Position numbers and translations under genes: made by a program. Shown piece by piece: positions 9,638-23,516 of a DNA stretch of 64,000 nucleotides (positions are counted from its first letter, which is position 1; every line of letters begins with the position of its first letter). The notes beneath the pieces were generated by a model that was not told the DNA's origin, made no database searches, and saw only the letters and a program-made list of their open reading frames with translations. The DNA lies in NCBI GenBank assembly GCA_018136815.1, contig CM030940.1, forward strand, positions 3,156,601-3,220,600, written 5' to 3'. This DNA is from Isochrysis galbana (Eukaryota; Haptophyta; Isochrysidales; Isochrysidaceae).

Positions 9638-11336
9638 ATGCGCGCCGCGCTCCTCGCGCTCGCCGCTGCGAGCGCGCACGGTCTGAGCGCCACGCCTCGC
9701 GCACCGCCCGCCGCAGCAGACCCTTGGCTCACTCAGGCCCTCGCCGTGCGCCGGCCGGCGGCCAATGGCCTCGCCTCCATTCGCGAGGAAGCCTCGGCTG
9801 CGCTCGCTGAGGCGCGTCGACCCGGGCGCAAGGATGAGGCATGGCGGCGGACCGACCTCTCCTCGCTCTTCGCTGCCACGCTCGCCCCGCCCGCGGCGCA
9901 CCCAGATGCACAATTTGTGGCGCAGATGCTTGATGACAATGATAACGGAACAGAAGAGGCGCAGCCGAGCGCACGGCTCGTGTTCGTTGACGGAGTGGTG
10001 GACGCCGAGCTGAGCGAGCTGGGCGCACTACCTGCCGGTGCTTATGCCGGCCCAATCGCCGGCCTTGGCGCCGTCGCCTCCGACGATATTGTTGCTGCCG
10101 TGATTGCGGCGGTGCGAGAGCTGCCCGAGCAAGGCGCCGACCACAGGACCGAGCTTGGCTGCTACACCTTCAGCGTGCTCAACCAGGCGGCGCTTGCCGA
10201 TGTGACGTGCATCTACCTGCCGCGTGGCGTCAAGGTGACCTCCCCCATTCGGCTTCTGCACCTCTCGAGCGGAGGTGCTAACACCGACGCCCTGCCTACC
10301 AGCCATCCTAACGTGGTCGTTTGGATGGAGGAGCAGTCGGAGATGCTCCTCATGCAGCAGTATTGTGGCACGGGCGCCTACTTCACCAACGGCCTCACCC
10401 GCATTCGCCTCGATGCTAACGCTTCTCTCGCCCACGCTTACGTGCAGGAGCAGTCGTCCGAGGTGCGATACGTCCCGCCGCCTACGGTGCCGGCTGCCTG
10501 CCGCTCTCCCCGCGCGGCTCACTTGTGGGTTCACCTCCTCCCCCCAACCACCCCTCATCCCGCGCCCAGGCGGTGCACATCGACTCGGTACTAGTGCGCT
10601 GTGATGCGGGAGCGCGCTACGACACGCAGGTGGTCCAGTCGGGTGGCCGGATCGCGCGCGTCAATCTCGGGGTGGAGCTGGCGGGTCCGCACGCCACGAC
10701 GTCCATTAGCGGGATTTCGCTCGCCAACGACGGCCAACTCTCCGACCTCCACTCCGCCGTCCGCCACGCGTCGCGTGACTGCGTCTCTGGGCAGGAGCAA
10801 CGCAACGCCGTGGCTGGCCGCGCGCGGGTCGTCTTTCGCGGCGCGGTGCAGGTGCATTGAGCTGCTGATCCTGGCGCATCGCGCCCATCTATGCGTGCAC
10901 AGCCTGTATGGGGGCAACTGTGGCGAGCGCTTTGTTTGTTGGCGCCGCAACCACCAATGCTGTGCTTTCTCACTCGCATGTACAGGTCCCTTTGGGCGCC
11001 GACAACACGACTGCCAACCAGCTGTGCCGCTCGCTGCTCCTTTCGGACCGCGCGCGAGTCGACGTATCACCCAATCTCGAGATCCTCACCGACGACGTGC
11101 AGTGCACGCATGGCGCGACTGTTGCTGACCTTGACGACGAGATGATCTTCTACTTGCAGTCACGAGGCCTCTCTCGCGCGCAGGCGCGCGTGCTGATCCT
11201 CGCCGGCTGGGCGCGCTCGGTCATGGATAAGGTGCCCTCGGCAGGCGCCGTGCGCCGAGTTTCGACAAAGGCGGCGGAGCTCGCGGAGGAGGGCGCGGCG
11301 AGGCAAATACGTAAGGGATTCCTCAGCTCGATCTGA
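9638..11336 (+). CDS. sufD: SufD, Fe-S cluster assembly scaffold subunit, probably plastid
   Basis: Three exons: 9638-10462, 10570-10851 and 10986-11336, about 485 residues. Introns are 107 and 134 nt, phase 0, with AG|GTGCGA and AG|GTGCAT donors. The protein has the SufB/SufD beta-helix core: DEAWRRTDL near residue 70, IYLPRGVKVTSPI in exon 1, and the diagnostic C-terminal block NLEILTDDVQCTHGATV followed by FYLQSRGLS in exon 3. SufD forms the SufBC2D complex that builds Fe-S clusters in plastids. The N-terminus is a short hydrophobic leader ending ASAHGLSA then an Ala/Pro/Arg-rich stretch, consistent with plastid import. ATG 9638 is preferred to in-frame codons near 9350 because it starts the leader. 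Confidence 0.93.
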
Positions 11337-11873
11337 TGCTCCCATAACGGCGCTCGTTGGCCGCCCCTCCCCCCCCCTTTCCCCCCATACCCACACCCCA
11401 ACTACTTATCCACCCACCCACCCTCCAGTGTCGTGGAGACGCATTGGAGGTGCCGCCCCTCCCGAGCCTGAAGCCATCCTCAGAGTGGCCGCCCTTGCGG
11501 GTCTACTACAGGGCTGAGGCGATTTGTCGGGGTGCATCACGGGTGACCATCTCGTGGAGCCAGCAGGCCGGGCCCTTAATCGGATACATAATTGCAAGGA
11601 GCCGGCGGCGTTTCGCCGCTTCCGTTCTCTACGCTAGCACGCACGCGCTGGCGGCATTGCGCCACTCCATACGCTCTCTGGTACGCAAGCTTGCTTGGCG
11701 TCCACCTCTTGGCAATCGGTGTTGCGTGCTAAGAAGTGCTCAAGGCACCCGCAGACTTTGATTGAGGACTCCCATTAGGCCTAGCCGAGCGCAGCGGCGT
11801 CGCTCATACATGATTGCTATATAAAAAGAACAATTTCTTGATCATCTATGGCCGCGCTCGCGGCGTGCGCTAA

Positions 11874-12365
11874 CTAGATGCACACGACGTACTTCCCTCG
11901 CTCACGGTAGCGTATCCGTCGAAAGGTGAAAGGTGACCATATCCCCACACCCCACTCCATCGGGCCAGACATACGATCTGGTGAGGAGGGGAGGGGTTCC
12001 AGCCGCAGCGGCTCAGCGAGCGCGCGCCGCGAGCGCGGAGAATTGGCCGCGAGGCCGGTGAAGGGGGCAGACCCAAGTGGGAGTGACCCAGTGTGGCCAT
12101 GGGAGGGGCCATAGACCATAGACCCCTCCACACAAGCCCCCCACTCCTTGCTCCATCGCTGCAGCCATGCGCATGCGGCTGAGCGAGGAGGGGAGGGTTT
12201 TCGGCTGCAGCGGCTCAACGAGGACGAGCGGGCGCGATCCACGATCCACTGGGATGGGCCTAGATAGAGGGGCCCATCCCATCCCGTGCAGCAGCTCCAT
12301 CCATATCGCCCTGTCACGACCATCGCGGTGACCAGGGCGGCCGAGAGGAGGGAGAGCGACGCCAT
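11874..12365 (-). CDS. Possible small secreted protein (low support)
   Basis: A 163-residue frame starting with a hydrophobic leader (LSLLSAALVTAMVV). Its DNA contains a diverged direct duplication of about 100 bp (around 11940-12040 and 12130-12235, period ~190), visible as SLSRC in both halves. No family is recognised and no neighbouring signal supports expression. Region 11337-11873 holds no supported gene. Confidence 0.22.
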   Translation of the reverse strand: MASLSLLSAALVTAMVVTGRYGWSCCTGWDGPLYLGPSQWIVDRARSSSLSRCSRKPSPPRSAACAWLQRWSKEWGACVEGSMVYGPSHGHTGSLPLGSAPFTGLAANSPRSRRALAEPLRLEPLPSSPDRMSGPMEWGVGIWSPFTFRRIRYRERGKYVVCI

Positions 12366-12883
12366 CGCTCGCGCTCTCTCTAGAACAGAACCGGGTAAAA
12401 ATCCTCTTACAATTCTCTCACACCACTATCACACGCACATTCACGGTAACACGTAGATAACTAAAACTAACGTAACGGGATACGCGCAAAAGGGGGGGTG
12501 AGCAGGAGAGGAAAGAGAAAAGAAGAGAGGGGCCCGTCGCCTCTCCTCACGTGTCACGTGAAGAGAAGCCCTATTTGGACTTAGGAAGTAAAGAGTAAAG
12601 AGAGGTCAAAGGGGGGCAAGAGACAAGGGACCCATCGGTGATAGCCCCACGGTAACACACACACACACACCAGCGCTCAAGCTTACCCGCCACCATCCCC
12701 TTTCGCCTCCTTGTTTCTGAGGGTGGAGCGGAGGTGTCGTTCCGTCAATTGTGGGACATCAGTCGAATTGAGCGATCAAATGTCCACAGTTATTTAAAAT
12801 TAAATAAGGGCTAGCAGTGCGTGTATGTTCCCCCGCGCTTTTCCTCTGCGCCCGACCCGCCACGTCTTTGCGGGTGTTTTGTT

Positions 12884-13135
12884 TTAAGGACGTCGAGCGT
12901 AATTTCCCATTATGGTGTGATACCGTGGTAGCTGTTGAACATCCCAACCATCGTTCTCCATTTCAAATATTAGTTGTGCATCATCATACCATTCAGTATC
13001 TGGCCGTGGTTGTCCCGACTCTTGCTCCATCTCTAATATTTCAGTCAATCTCATTAATTTCCGTCTCCTGAACTCTTGGATGACCGAGGCATTTCTCGGG
13101 TTAGGGTTGGACCCTCGAAAGGCGTAGGGATACAT
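12884..13135 (-). CDS. MULE-borne ORF, unknown function
   Basis: Encodes 83 residues, starting MYPYAFRGSNPNPRN, acidic in the middle (EMEQESG, EMENDGW). It is AT-richer than host genes. A second, diverged copy of its first part lies outside the element at about 13851-13912 (shared SNPNP and VIQE-RRR). It is a possible C-terminal piece of a larger element protein. I do not recognise the family. Confidence 0.4.
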   Translation of the reverse strand: MYPYAFRGSNPNPRNASVIQEFRRRKLMRLTEILEMEQESGQPRPDTEWYDDAQLIFEMENDGWDVQQLPRYHTIMGNYARRP

Positions 13136-13261
13136 CTCTTCTTATCCATTGGAGAAAAAAATTAGGCCGTCCACGCCGTCGAGATTTCGTCAGATGTAAA
13201 ATCGATTTCAGGTCCAAAGACCAGATACATTGGAGAGCAAGCCGCCGTCGCGTATCTCTGC

Positions 13262-13492
13262 ATGGAATACATCACGGCGGTCGCGTACGCTGAAGCGGAT
13301 CCCATGGTGCAAGTGCGCCGAGCAGCTGGCAAACTCTTCATCCAGAACAAGGAGGCCGTCCTCGCACGCATCACGGATCTCGCCACCCAAGATCAGCCGA
13401 GCGACATCGTCGCCTGCCAGAAGAACGACATCGAGAATAGGATCGACGAGGAGGTGTGCGAGAAAAAGACGAAAAGGATGAAAACTCAGTAG
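13262..13492 (+). CDS. MULE-borne C-terminal module (MEYITAVAYAE family)
   Basis: 76 residues from MEYITAVAYAEADPMVQ to KRMKTQ-stop. The same module ends the frames at 33671-33901 and 62233-62790 at 76-95% visible identity. The frame extends upstream of the ATG (RYIGEQAAVAYLC), as in the longest copy, so this copy is truncated at its 5' side. It is Lys-rich at the end and has no known catalytic motif. Confidence 0.5.
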   Translation: MEYITAVAYAEADPMVQVRRAAGKLFIQNKEAVLARITDLATQDQPSDIVACQKNDIENRIDEEVCEKKTKRMKTQ

Positions 13493-13630
13493 CTTTGGGG
13501 TTACCGTGTGTTTTGGGGAAGGGGGGAGTTGCTATGCTCACGTCCTTGATTAGACGAAAAGGATGAAAACTCAGTAGCTTTGGGGTTACCGTGTGTTTTG
13601 GGGAAGGGGGGAGTTGCTATGCTCACGTCC
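13467..13630 (+). repeat. Tandem duplication of ~87 bp
   Basis: The block GACGAAAAGGATGAAAACTC through GCTATGCTCACGTCC occurs twice in a row here, but only once in the related copy at 33877. It covers the 3' end of the ORF and the start of its downstream region. Confidence 0.85.
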
Positions 13631-13732
13631 CATCTGTGTGATAATAATACAATGGAGACTGGTTGAAAAAGAAAACATGCACATCTGGGTGAAAAAATAA
13701 TAACCTGGTCCTCTTTTGACGGAACGCGACTT

Positions 13733-14168
13733 GGCAGACGGCCCTAGCACAACATAATTAGTCTAGGCCACGCCAGGCTCCAGTTACCCATAGAGAGCGC
13801 ACACACGGCAACGTGAGCAAGGGGCGACAAGCAGCGGACGGCGGCGTTACACGTCTCCTGACCTCTTGGATGACCAAGTGCAAGTGATTATCCGGGTTGG
13901 GGTTGGACGGGGGGGGGAAGATCCGCGCGAGGGTGGGGAGAGGGGGGTCCCCCCCCCCTCCCTGCCCTCCCCCCCGCACCCCCCCCCCCCCCCCCCGCGC
14001 GCGCGAGCCGAGCGGGATCAGCCCTCCTCTGGTGGGCTGGTCGGGTATTTTACTCGCGAGGAGGAGCACCGCGGGGGGGGCTGGGGGGCGGGGGGGAAGG
14101 GGGCGGGGGGGAACGGCGAGGAGGCCCGGTATTGACGCATAGCCAGCCGGCTTTGGCTGCCGGAGGCG

Positions 14169-14200
<32 letters not shown>

Positions 14201-14587
14201 CGGGCGGGGGAGAAGGGCGCAGGCCATTCAAAACGTCTCTCAGACCTGTAGTGATACGTGAATGGCGTGTTTATTCATGTCTTTACCGACCCACAGCCGT
14301 CCGGGCCTCAAAGAGAGGTCATCACCGCGTGGGCGACCGACCCAAGGATCGATCCATCCCCCCCCCCCCCCCCCCCCCAATTTAGAGAAACAACCGCAAA
14401 CTACAGCAGGGAAGCGAGGGGGGCTGCCTCCGCCCTCCGTTGCCGCCGAGATCAAAATGAGAGAGAGAGGGCGAGAGAGAGAGGAGGGAGAGACGGAGAG
14501 GGAGAGGGAGCGCGCGAGGGCCGCTCTCTCCGCCTACCTCCCCTCCCCCCCCTCTCTCCCCCTCCCCCTCTGCCCCGCTCGCATGCG
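13733..14587. other. Intergenic with long G and C homopolymers
   Basis: Contains C runs near 13980-13997 and 14360-14380, a G-rich run near 14171-14201, and a GA-rich stretch at 14460-14515. The last ~60 nt before the kinase ATG is a CT-rich leader. The long frame upstream of 14588 crosses these runs and is not credible protein. Confidence 0.6.
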
Positions 14588-17573
<2,986 letters not shown>

Positions 17574-18967
17574 GAAGCCCCACCCTCCGTGTTCTCAGGA
17601 GGAGGAGGAGATGACCCTTCAACTCCAACGCGGAATCGCAGCCTTACAAGCTATCACTCCGCATCTGCAGCGTCACCACGATGGACGGACGAGGGCGCTG
17701 ACTTTCCCGGGTACCCTCGGCAATCATCACGCAGGCATTTTTCGGAAGGCGGAGCTCGACGGCGGGGCCCCTCGCGCGAGCGAGTCTCCCAAAGTGGCAT
17801 CCATTAGTCATGGGGCGGAGGAGGGCGCCAACTGCTCATCGACTTGTGACACCGCGTCGCGGCGCACAGAGCGCCGTAGCCTGCCGTGACAGCGTGCCGT
17901 GCGGGTAGGCGGCTGGTGTGCGCTATGCGCGATGTGCGTCCCGCCAGCAACCACAGCCACGATCTGCAATATCTCAACGATGCACGGCAGCGGAGCGCGG
18001 CGCAATCCCGGCCCCCTACGTGCCCGTAGGCCTGCCGGCTCGTAGGCCAACGCCGCGCTCGTTTCTCGGCGGGCGGCGACGGTCGCCATTTTTCGCACGG
18101 CCGTCGGCTCGCTTCTTAGGCGACGGCGACGGTCACTATATTTTTGCGAGGCCGACGCGCGCGCTGCTAAGTCAGCGCGCTCGCACGCATGCGCCTTGTA
18201 CACCGCGTGACGGTGCTCGGGCACCACACTGTCTGCGTCCAGACGGCCCCACCACTCATAGACCTTCCCACCACCTATCACATGAAATCGATTGTGTGCG
18301 GATCGAGCCCGATTTCTCTTTCTGCTAGCTTTGTGGCAATTAAACTCTTGTTCCACGCTGCAATGTGTGCGTGTGTGGTGAGTCATCGTGTACGTTGTCT
18401 TGGTAACTACTTATAGCACCTGATTCAGCTGTGCGGTTGGCGGCGTTAGTTGGCTCGTTGTTCTTTGTGCCTATGTCTATGTTGTGCTCGTTGTGGCGGC
18501 TAGTTCTTGTGAGCTCATGTTCAACTATCTTCAATCACTCATCGTTAAAACGATAGGGGTAGGGCGGTCAAAGCAGGGCTTTTTAAGTACTACCTCTGTC
18601 TCAAAACTGAAGCCTTTGGCGGTTTCACGCCGATCAGAGAGCACATGAATAAAAACGATCTTGTTAGTTATATAGCGAGTACACTGGGGCGAACACCCCT
18701 CCATGTTTTCGAGTGTACAGCCTCAGAGGTGGCCTTGTATACATCATTTTTCTTGGAGAGGTCCAAAGAAAATTGATGTAGAGGTATGCCGCTGGCGGGA
18801 GTCTTGGCGCGAAGCCGAAGTGGGCGCGCAAGCTGGATGGCGAGGTTGAAGGTCGCCGAGCCCCCGCAGCATGGCGTTCGCACAGGAGGTGACTCGGGAA
18901 AGCGCGCTGGCGGAGGCGGCAGTGCTTCCGCACCCGAGCCCCTCCAACCACGCCTCATGCCTCGGCG
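17574..18967. other. Intergenic, no supported gene
   Basis: Only short chance frames are present. One TAGGGCGGTCAAA repeat core lies near 18560. Confidence 0.5.
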
Positions 18968-20038
18968 ATGGAAGAAGGAGATGAGGGTGGCCAACGGCCA
19001 AGGAAGCGGCGGTGCAGCTTGACGCCCAATCGTCAAGCTGCGATCGCAGTCGCATATGAGAGGCTGCCCGAACCGAAGCATGGGAAGGCGTGGCGTAGCG
19101 CACACAAGCAGTTGTGCTCCAAGTACAATCCCGGAGCCAGACTTCTGGGCCCGGTCCATCCGCGGGCCATGGCATGTCGCCGTGAACGAGGACTGCGCAC
19201 AGCAATTCAAAGAGCGCTACGGCGACAACACCACCCTCCGCATCATTCAAACCGACATCCCTGTCCGCATTAAAGTTGAATCAATTGATGAGAAAATCAA
19301 CAAGAAAGGCTCCTCTTCTCGCAAAGCCCTCTACAACGCCCTCCAAGACGTCGCGGCGCACTTGGTTGTCGAAGCAGATGGCCTGGCGCAAGCGGCCCAA
19401 ATCAACCTAAGCGCGCTCATTTTTGCGATCGAAAAGGTTGGGCTAACCTTTCTGAAAGGCAACCGGGAGCGCATGAAGTTCGAAGGCGGAGCAGGCACCT
19501 TTGTGTCCAAGGCGGCCTACTCGACCCGCTGGCATCTTTACGTTTCACGTTTCGGCGGGCCAAGGCTCGTTTCTCGACGGGAACTTTCCTCGCAAGCTGC
19601 TACTTCAGATTGGCGGCAAGACCGTCCCGGTAAACTACGCCATTCGGGCATGCAAGGAGATCATTATGCCGGAATCCATTCGCTCCCCTCACAAGCTCAT
19701 GGTCCACGGCAGCCTACGCGGATGCAAACCTAGATGGGAAATACGTATTTACCGTATTTGGCCACAGGCCAAATACATATGTATTTGGCTGTATTGGAAG
19801 CGCGTCCTGGGTTGTAGGCCTCGAATGTATTTGAAATGTATTTGGCCGGAGGCCAAATACATATGTATTTGGCTGTATTTGCAGGCCCCAGCACCGTATT
19901 TCCCATCTAGGGATGCAAAGGTTGGCGGCCAGAAGTGGTTAAGGGCCTCCTGAGCTCGATTCGCGTATGCGAATGCGAACTAGAAGCCCGTCAGGCATGG
20001 CGCATGGCGGGATTCCGGGACGGAAAAGTTATGTCCAA
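18968..20038 (+). pseudogene. Broken ORF (transposon- or virus-like) carrying a MITE
   Basis: Coding-like sequence runs through three frames. An HTH-like start (LTPNRQAAIAVAYERLPEP, then SAHKQLCSKYN) occurs at about 18990-19120. A long middle (HVAVNEDCAQQFKERYGDN to KAAYSTR) occurs at 19170-19530. A third frame (FTFHVSAGQGSFLDGN to SLRGC) runs to 19728. A 183-bp MITE then interrupts, and the same third frame resumes at 19912 and runs to a TAG at 20038. At least two frameshifts plus the MITE make it non-functional. I do not recognise the family; the N-terminal resemblance to transposase HTH regions is weak. Confidence 0.5.
19729..19911. mobile_element. 183-bp MITE with 17-bp terminal inverted repeats and 8-bp duplication
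   Basis: Termini are CCTAGATGGGAAATACG and its exact reverse complement. The insertion is flanked by GATGCAAA (19721-19728 and 19912-19919). The interior has repeated CCAAATACATATGTATTTGG palindromes. A partial inverted copy lies at 24328-24454. The 8-bp duplication fits a hAT-type source, but no autonomous partner is identified. Confidence 0.9.
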
Positions 20039-20569
20039 TTAGCTAGTGGGGTTGGCTAGGATATAACATTGATTATTATTAGTTAATAATGTGCGCGCTT
20101 CACTCAAGGCCTGTGCCTCAGGAACAAACGCGGCGTGCGGTGCAACCTCTCGCACGACGTGCCAGGCGCGTGGATCGACAAGAAGTGCACGATCCGCTGC
20201 CAGCCCCCCCGACTGGCTTCAAGAGGTGCTGTCAGGAACATACGGAGTACTACAGAAAGCTCAGAAAGCTCTGCACAAAGCCCCACCGAACCTTTACACA
20301 CAACGACGGGGAGAGATTCCCCACACCCAGAGCAAAGAGGCACGGCAAACGCCGGCTCGAGAGCATGCGAGAGACGAGCCCAGCTCTCTCTTGTAAACTC
20401 CACCAGAACCAGAACCGGCCGCCCGTCGGTCGACAACCTGCTTTGCTTCAACGAGCCAACGCGCGCTCACGAGCGGAGGGAGCCGAGCCGGGGCCTTCTG
20501 CTCCCCCCCCCCTCCCCGCCCTGTCCCCCTTCCCTTCCCCCTTCCCTTCCCCCTCCCTCCCCTATCCGA

Positions 20570-21658
20570 ATGGTCCTCTCGCCGCTGCGGCCGGTGCTCT
20601 CACCGCCCGCGGCACTCGCAGAGAGCCTGGGCGGCGCAGGGCGGGCGGATGCAGTCTGGAGCGTGCTGCGCGAGGGTGGCGACCCATTTGCAGAGGGCGC
20701 GCCGCTCTCGGCGCGCACGGCCACGCTGCTCCACGAGCGGCTGGCACCACCAGTGGGCGAACTGGCGCTCACCGTCTCGTCGCGCTGCGGCACGACCAAG
20801 CTGCTGCTGCGCCTCGCTGATGGTCATGCCGTTGAGGCGGTGCTCATCCCGCAGGACCGGCACCCGCAAGGCGCGCCAGCCGCCAAGGCGCGTGCCTTCT
20901 CGACGCTGTGTGTCTCGTCGCAGGTGGGGTGCGGCCGCGCATGCGCCTTCTGCGCCACCGGCACCATGGGCCTACTCCGCTCGCTCTCGGCCGATGAGAT
21001 CCTGCTGCAGGTGCATGCAGCCGTGCGTGTTGCACGCGAGTGTGGCTTGCCACCCGTGCGCAACGTGGTCTTTATGGGGATGGGCGAGCCGGGCGACAAC
21101 CTAGGCGGTGTCTCCGAAGCGCTGAGCGCCCTCGTGAACCCACGCGGCTTTGGCCTCTTTAAGCGGCACGTGTGTGTCTCGACTGTTGGCACCTCGCCCA
21201 GCACGATTCGTGCGCTCAAGCCGTTGCCCGCGCGGCTCGCTTGGTCAGTGCACGCGGCCAACGACGTACTTCGCCGCCGACTAGTGCCAACGACGCGACA
21301 CACGATGACGGAGCTGCGCGACGCCTTTGGCGAGACGCTTGCGGCGCGCGGTACCACCGACCACCTGATGGTCGAGTGCACGCTCATCGATGGCGTGAAC
21401 GACACGCCCGAAGCTGCTGACGAGCTTGCTGAGCTGCTTGCGCCACTGCCCGGCCGCACACGCGTCAACCTGATCCCGTACAACCCTAACAAAGGACTCG
21501 GCGCGTACGGCCGCACTTTCCGGCCGGCGCACGCCAAGACTGTGGCCGCGTTTCAGCGGCGCATCATGGACTCTGGCACTATATGCACCGTGCGCACCAC
21601 GCGCGGCGATGCCGATGCAGCCGCGTGCGGGCAGCTAGCGGCCCGCGGCGCGGAGTAG
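20570..21658 (+). CDS. RlmN/Cfr-family radical SAM adenosine C2-methyltransferase
   Basis: A single exon of 362 residues, standard for RlmN. It contains TLCVSSQVGCGRACAFCATG at residues 112-131. The three cluster cysteines are C121, C125 and C128 (CxxxCxxC), and C114 matches the known conserved Cys before them. GMGEPGDNL follows, then the C-terminal TRGDADAAACGQLA with the catalytic Cys. In bacteria RlmN methylates A2503 of 23S rRNA and A37 of some tRNAs. Here an organelle rRNA or tRNA is the probable target, but no clear presequence is seen. ATG 20570 follows a ~60-nt CT-rich leader and is preferred to in-frame codons upstream. Confidence 0.93.
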   Translation: MVLSPLRPVLSPPAALAESLGGAGRADAVWSVLREGGDPFAEGAPLSARTATLLHERLAPPVGELALTVSSRCGTTKLLLRLADGHAVEAVLIPQDRHPQGAPAAKARAFSTLCVSSQVGCGRACAFCATGTMGLLRSLSADEILLQVHAAVRVARECGLPPVRNVVFMGMGEPGDNLGGVSEALSALVNPRGFGLFKRHVCVSTVGTSPSTIRALKPLPARLAWSVHAANDVLRRRLVPTTRHTMTELRDAFGETLAARGTTDHLMVECTLIDGVNDTPEAADELAELLAPLPGRTRVNLIPYNPNKGLGAYGRTFRPAHAKTVAAFQRRIMDSGTICTVRTTRGDADAAACGQLAARGAE

Positions 21659-22412
21659 CGCTCGCGCAGAGTGTAGGGGCTGGGCAAAGCGGGGAGGAGC
21701 GTCAGGTGAGTGGCGACCGCGACGGAAGTATCGGCACGAACACGCGCCCAAGTCTTATGGGTAAGCTATTGCTCAGCCAATGCCAGCGTGACGACGGCGT
21801 GTGGGTGGCGGGCGTGCCTGGCCTCGCGACATCCGCTCTCGGCGATGCGCTGGCGTGGGGCGTTGGTAGTGGTGGGCGCGTGTCGAGGGCCGGTCGAAGA
21901 AGTCAAGACCGGGCTTTCTCCGTCGCCCGATTTGACACCTCCCTCCGTTCAGCCAGCTAAGGGAGCCTTGCGACATTTGCGGTGCATGATGCTCGCGCGT
22001 GGGGCATTGCTGAGGGTGCGTGCCCGGGGCCTGAGGCCGATATAAGGATTCAAGCCCGGGCCTCCTCCCTGCCAGATCTGACACTTCCTCCTTGCGTTGG
22101 GCCGGTCAAGGCAGGGGCGGTTCATTTCGTGGGATGGCCTCAATGCTGCGCGCAGCGATAGTCTGACTAGGCCTTGGGCGAGCATTTCGATCTTTGCACT
22201 CTGACGTGCCTTGGAGCCGTCGCATCAAAATCAAGCAGTAGCTTTTGATCGTGGGCACGTATGTCTTGGGCTCAAAGGGTAGCCCGTACAAGCAAATTTC
22301 CTGAGGTAACTCGGGAGGTGGGGCAGGGAAGATAGCGAATTAAACCTATTTGCGAGGCGCCTAGGAGGAAGAAAGGTGGGGAAACTTCCCTTCTCTTCGA
22401 GAGAAAGAGAGA

Positions 22413-22546
22413 GGGCGCTCCACAACTCAAGATCCTATGCGTCCAAGCGAAGCTTTTGACCGAGAACGAGAGAATTATAACGATAATACCGAACGACGAA
22501 GAGAAGCCTTACGAGTGTCGACTCGCGAATGCGACGACTCGACGGC
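22413..22546 (+). repeat. Direct repeat pair, copy 1
   Basis: GGCGCTCCACAAC, AAGATCC-ATGCG, GCGAAGCTTTTG, GAGAATTATAACGATAA, CCGAACGACGAAGAGA and ACGAGTGTCGA-TCGCGAATG recur in the same order at 24171-24334. The pair encloses 1.6 kb. LTR character is not established: no clear TG..CA ends or primer-binding site were seen. Confidence 0.75.
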
Positions 22547-22760
22547 AACGTTGACGCCGGAACGAGTGAGCGCATCCACTCGGCGTTGATGATGTCACGC
22601 TCGCCGTCCGGGGCGTACCCTGGGTCACGGACGCCGCGGCCGCGAGACCACCGGTGAGAGACATGAAGGACATGGCTTAGAGACTCGGTTGGGCTGGCTC
22701 AATGGGCGTAGAAGCTCGGTTTGGGAGGCGGCCGTTCCTCGACGTGCAAGGGAGTTGTGG

Positions 22761-23516
22761 TCACTCTCCATGGTCACGTCGGGAGAGGAATCGGGCCAGG
22801 CATCGACTTCGTTGCAATCTGTCGTCGGCGGGGTCGGCGCCGGCGAAAGAAGGGACGTGAGTGGGTGGCTGGAGCTCCGTTAATCCTGCGGTCGACCGCG
22901 TGGTAGGGCTCGGTGACATTGTAAACTCGGACTCGGACTCGGACTCGGATGGCTCAGAACGGGGTTTGCTCAAAACAGGCTTGGACTCGGACTCGAAAGA
23001 AAGTGGGGAAGAACCGGAGAACTGCGCCTCCATCGTCGTAGCGATGGAGACTGGTGATACCGGTGATGACTGGACTGGGCTCAGACTCGTAGATGGGCGC
23101 GCGGTGGCGTAAGACGAAGAGGGCAATTCTGAACGTGACTTGGACTCGGACTCGTACTCGGGAGACGTTTTGTGGCTCGGACATGCGAAATTTGATTTGA
23201 GAGATTGAAGGTTGGATTGGGCCTGCGGCGGCTGGATTTTCGCAGACCGTGAGGTCTTGGACTGTTGATGCTTGGGGAGTGGCGTGGGGTAGCGGTTCAG
23301 CGGCTTGAGTTGATAGAGAGGCGGGGACGGTTGACTTGGTTTGGAGGACTCGTGCGTGATATCGAGAACCAGGATGGAATTATCGGCATTGGGAGAAATA
23401 GGGGTAATCGGCGAGGAGGCAGGAGAAAGAGGGGGGTGGAGGTGGAAGGGCTTGTCTGGAACTTGCGGAATCTTAGGGTACTGGTTGGAGGCCGTAGAAG
23501 TACTCGGCCGTAGCAT
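22761..23516 (-). CDS. Ser/Pro-rich low-complexity ORF between direct repeats
   Basis: A 251-residue frame rich in Ser, Pro, Thr and Glu, with repeated SESES and SKP stretches that come from CGGACT(C) microsatellite-like DNA near 22925-22960. No domain is visible. Its place between two direct repeats suggests a gag-like or decayed element product, but that is a guess. Confidence 0.2.
   Translation of the reverse strand: MLRPSTSTASNQYPKIPQVPDKPFHLHPPLSPASSPITPISPNADNSILVLDITHESSKPSQPSPPLYQLKPLNRYPTPLPKHQQSKTSRSAKIQPPQAQSNLQSLKSNFACPSHKTSPEYESESKSRSELPSSSYATARPSTSLSPVQSSPVSPVSIATTMEAQFSGSSPLSFESESKPVLSKPRSEPSESESESEFTMSPSPTTRSTAGLTELQPPTHVPSFAGADPADDRLQRSRCLARFLSRRDHGE

Larger units (their letters stand above)
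12732..13732. mobile_element. Mutator-like (MULE) non-autonomous element, copy 1
   Basis: The left end AGGTGTCGTTCCGTCAATTG and the right end TTTTGACGGAACGCGACTT form an imperfect terminal inverted repeat that matches the other copies (34457-35880, 34079, 61792). Between the ends are two divergent coding remnants pointing outward: minus-strand 12884-13135 and plus-strand 13262-13492. No 9-bp target duplication is evident at this copy. A transposase is not seen. Confidence 0.7.

Noticed and set aside
12723-13741. 9-bp duplication around MULE copy 1
   Set aside because: Flanks GTGGAGCGG and GGCAGACGG do not match; the duplication is either lost or the element is recombinant.
14258-14587. Upstream extension of the DYRKP kinase from an earlier ATG
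   Set aside because: It would encode poly-Pro and GERE repeats from C runs and GA-rich DNA; ATG 14588 follows a CT-rich leader and begins the LisH-like region.
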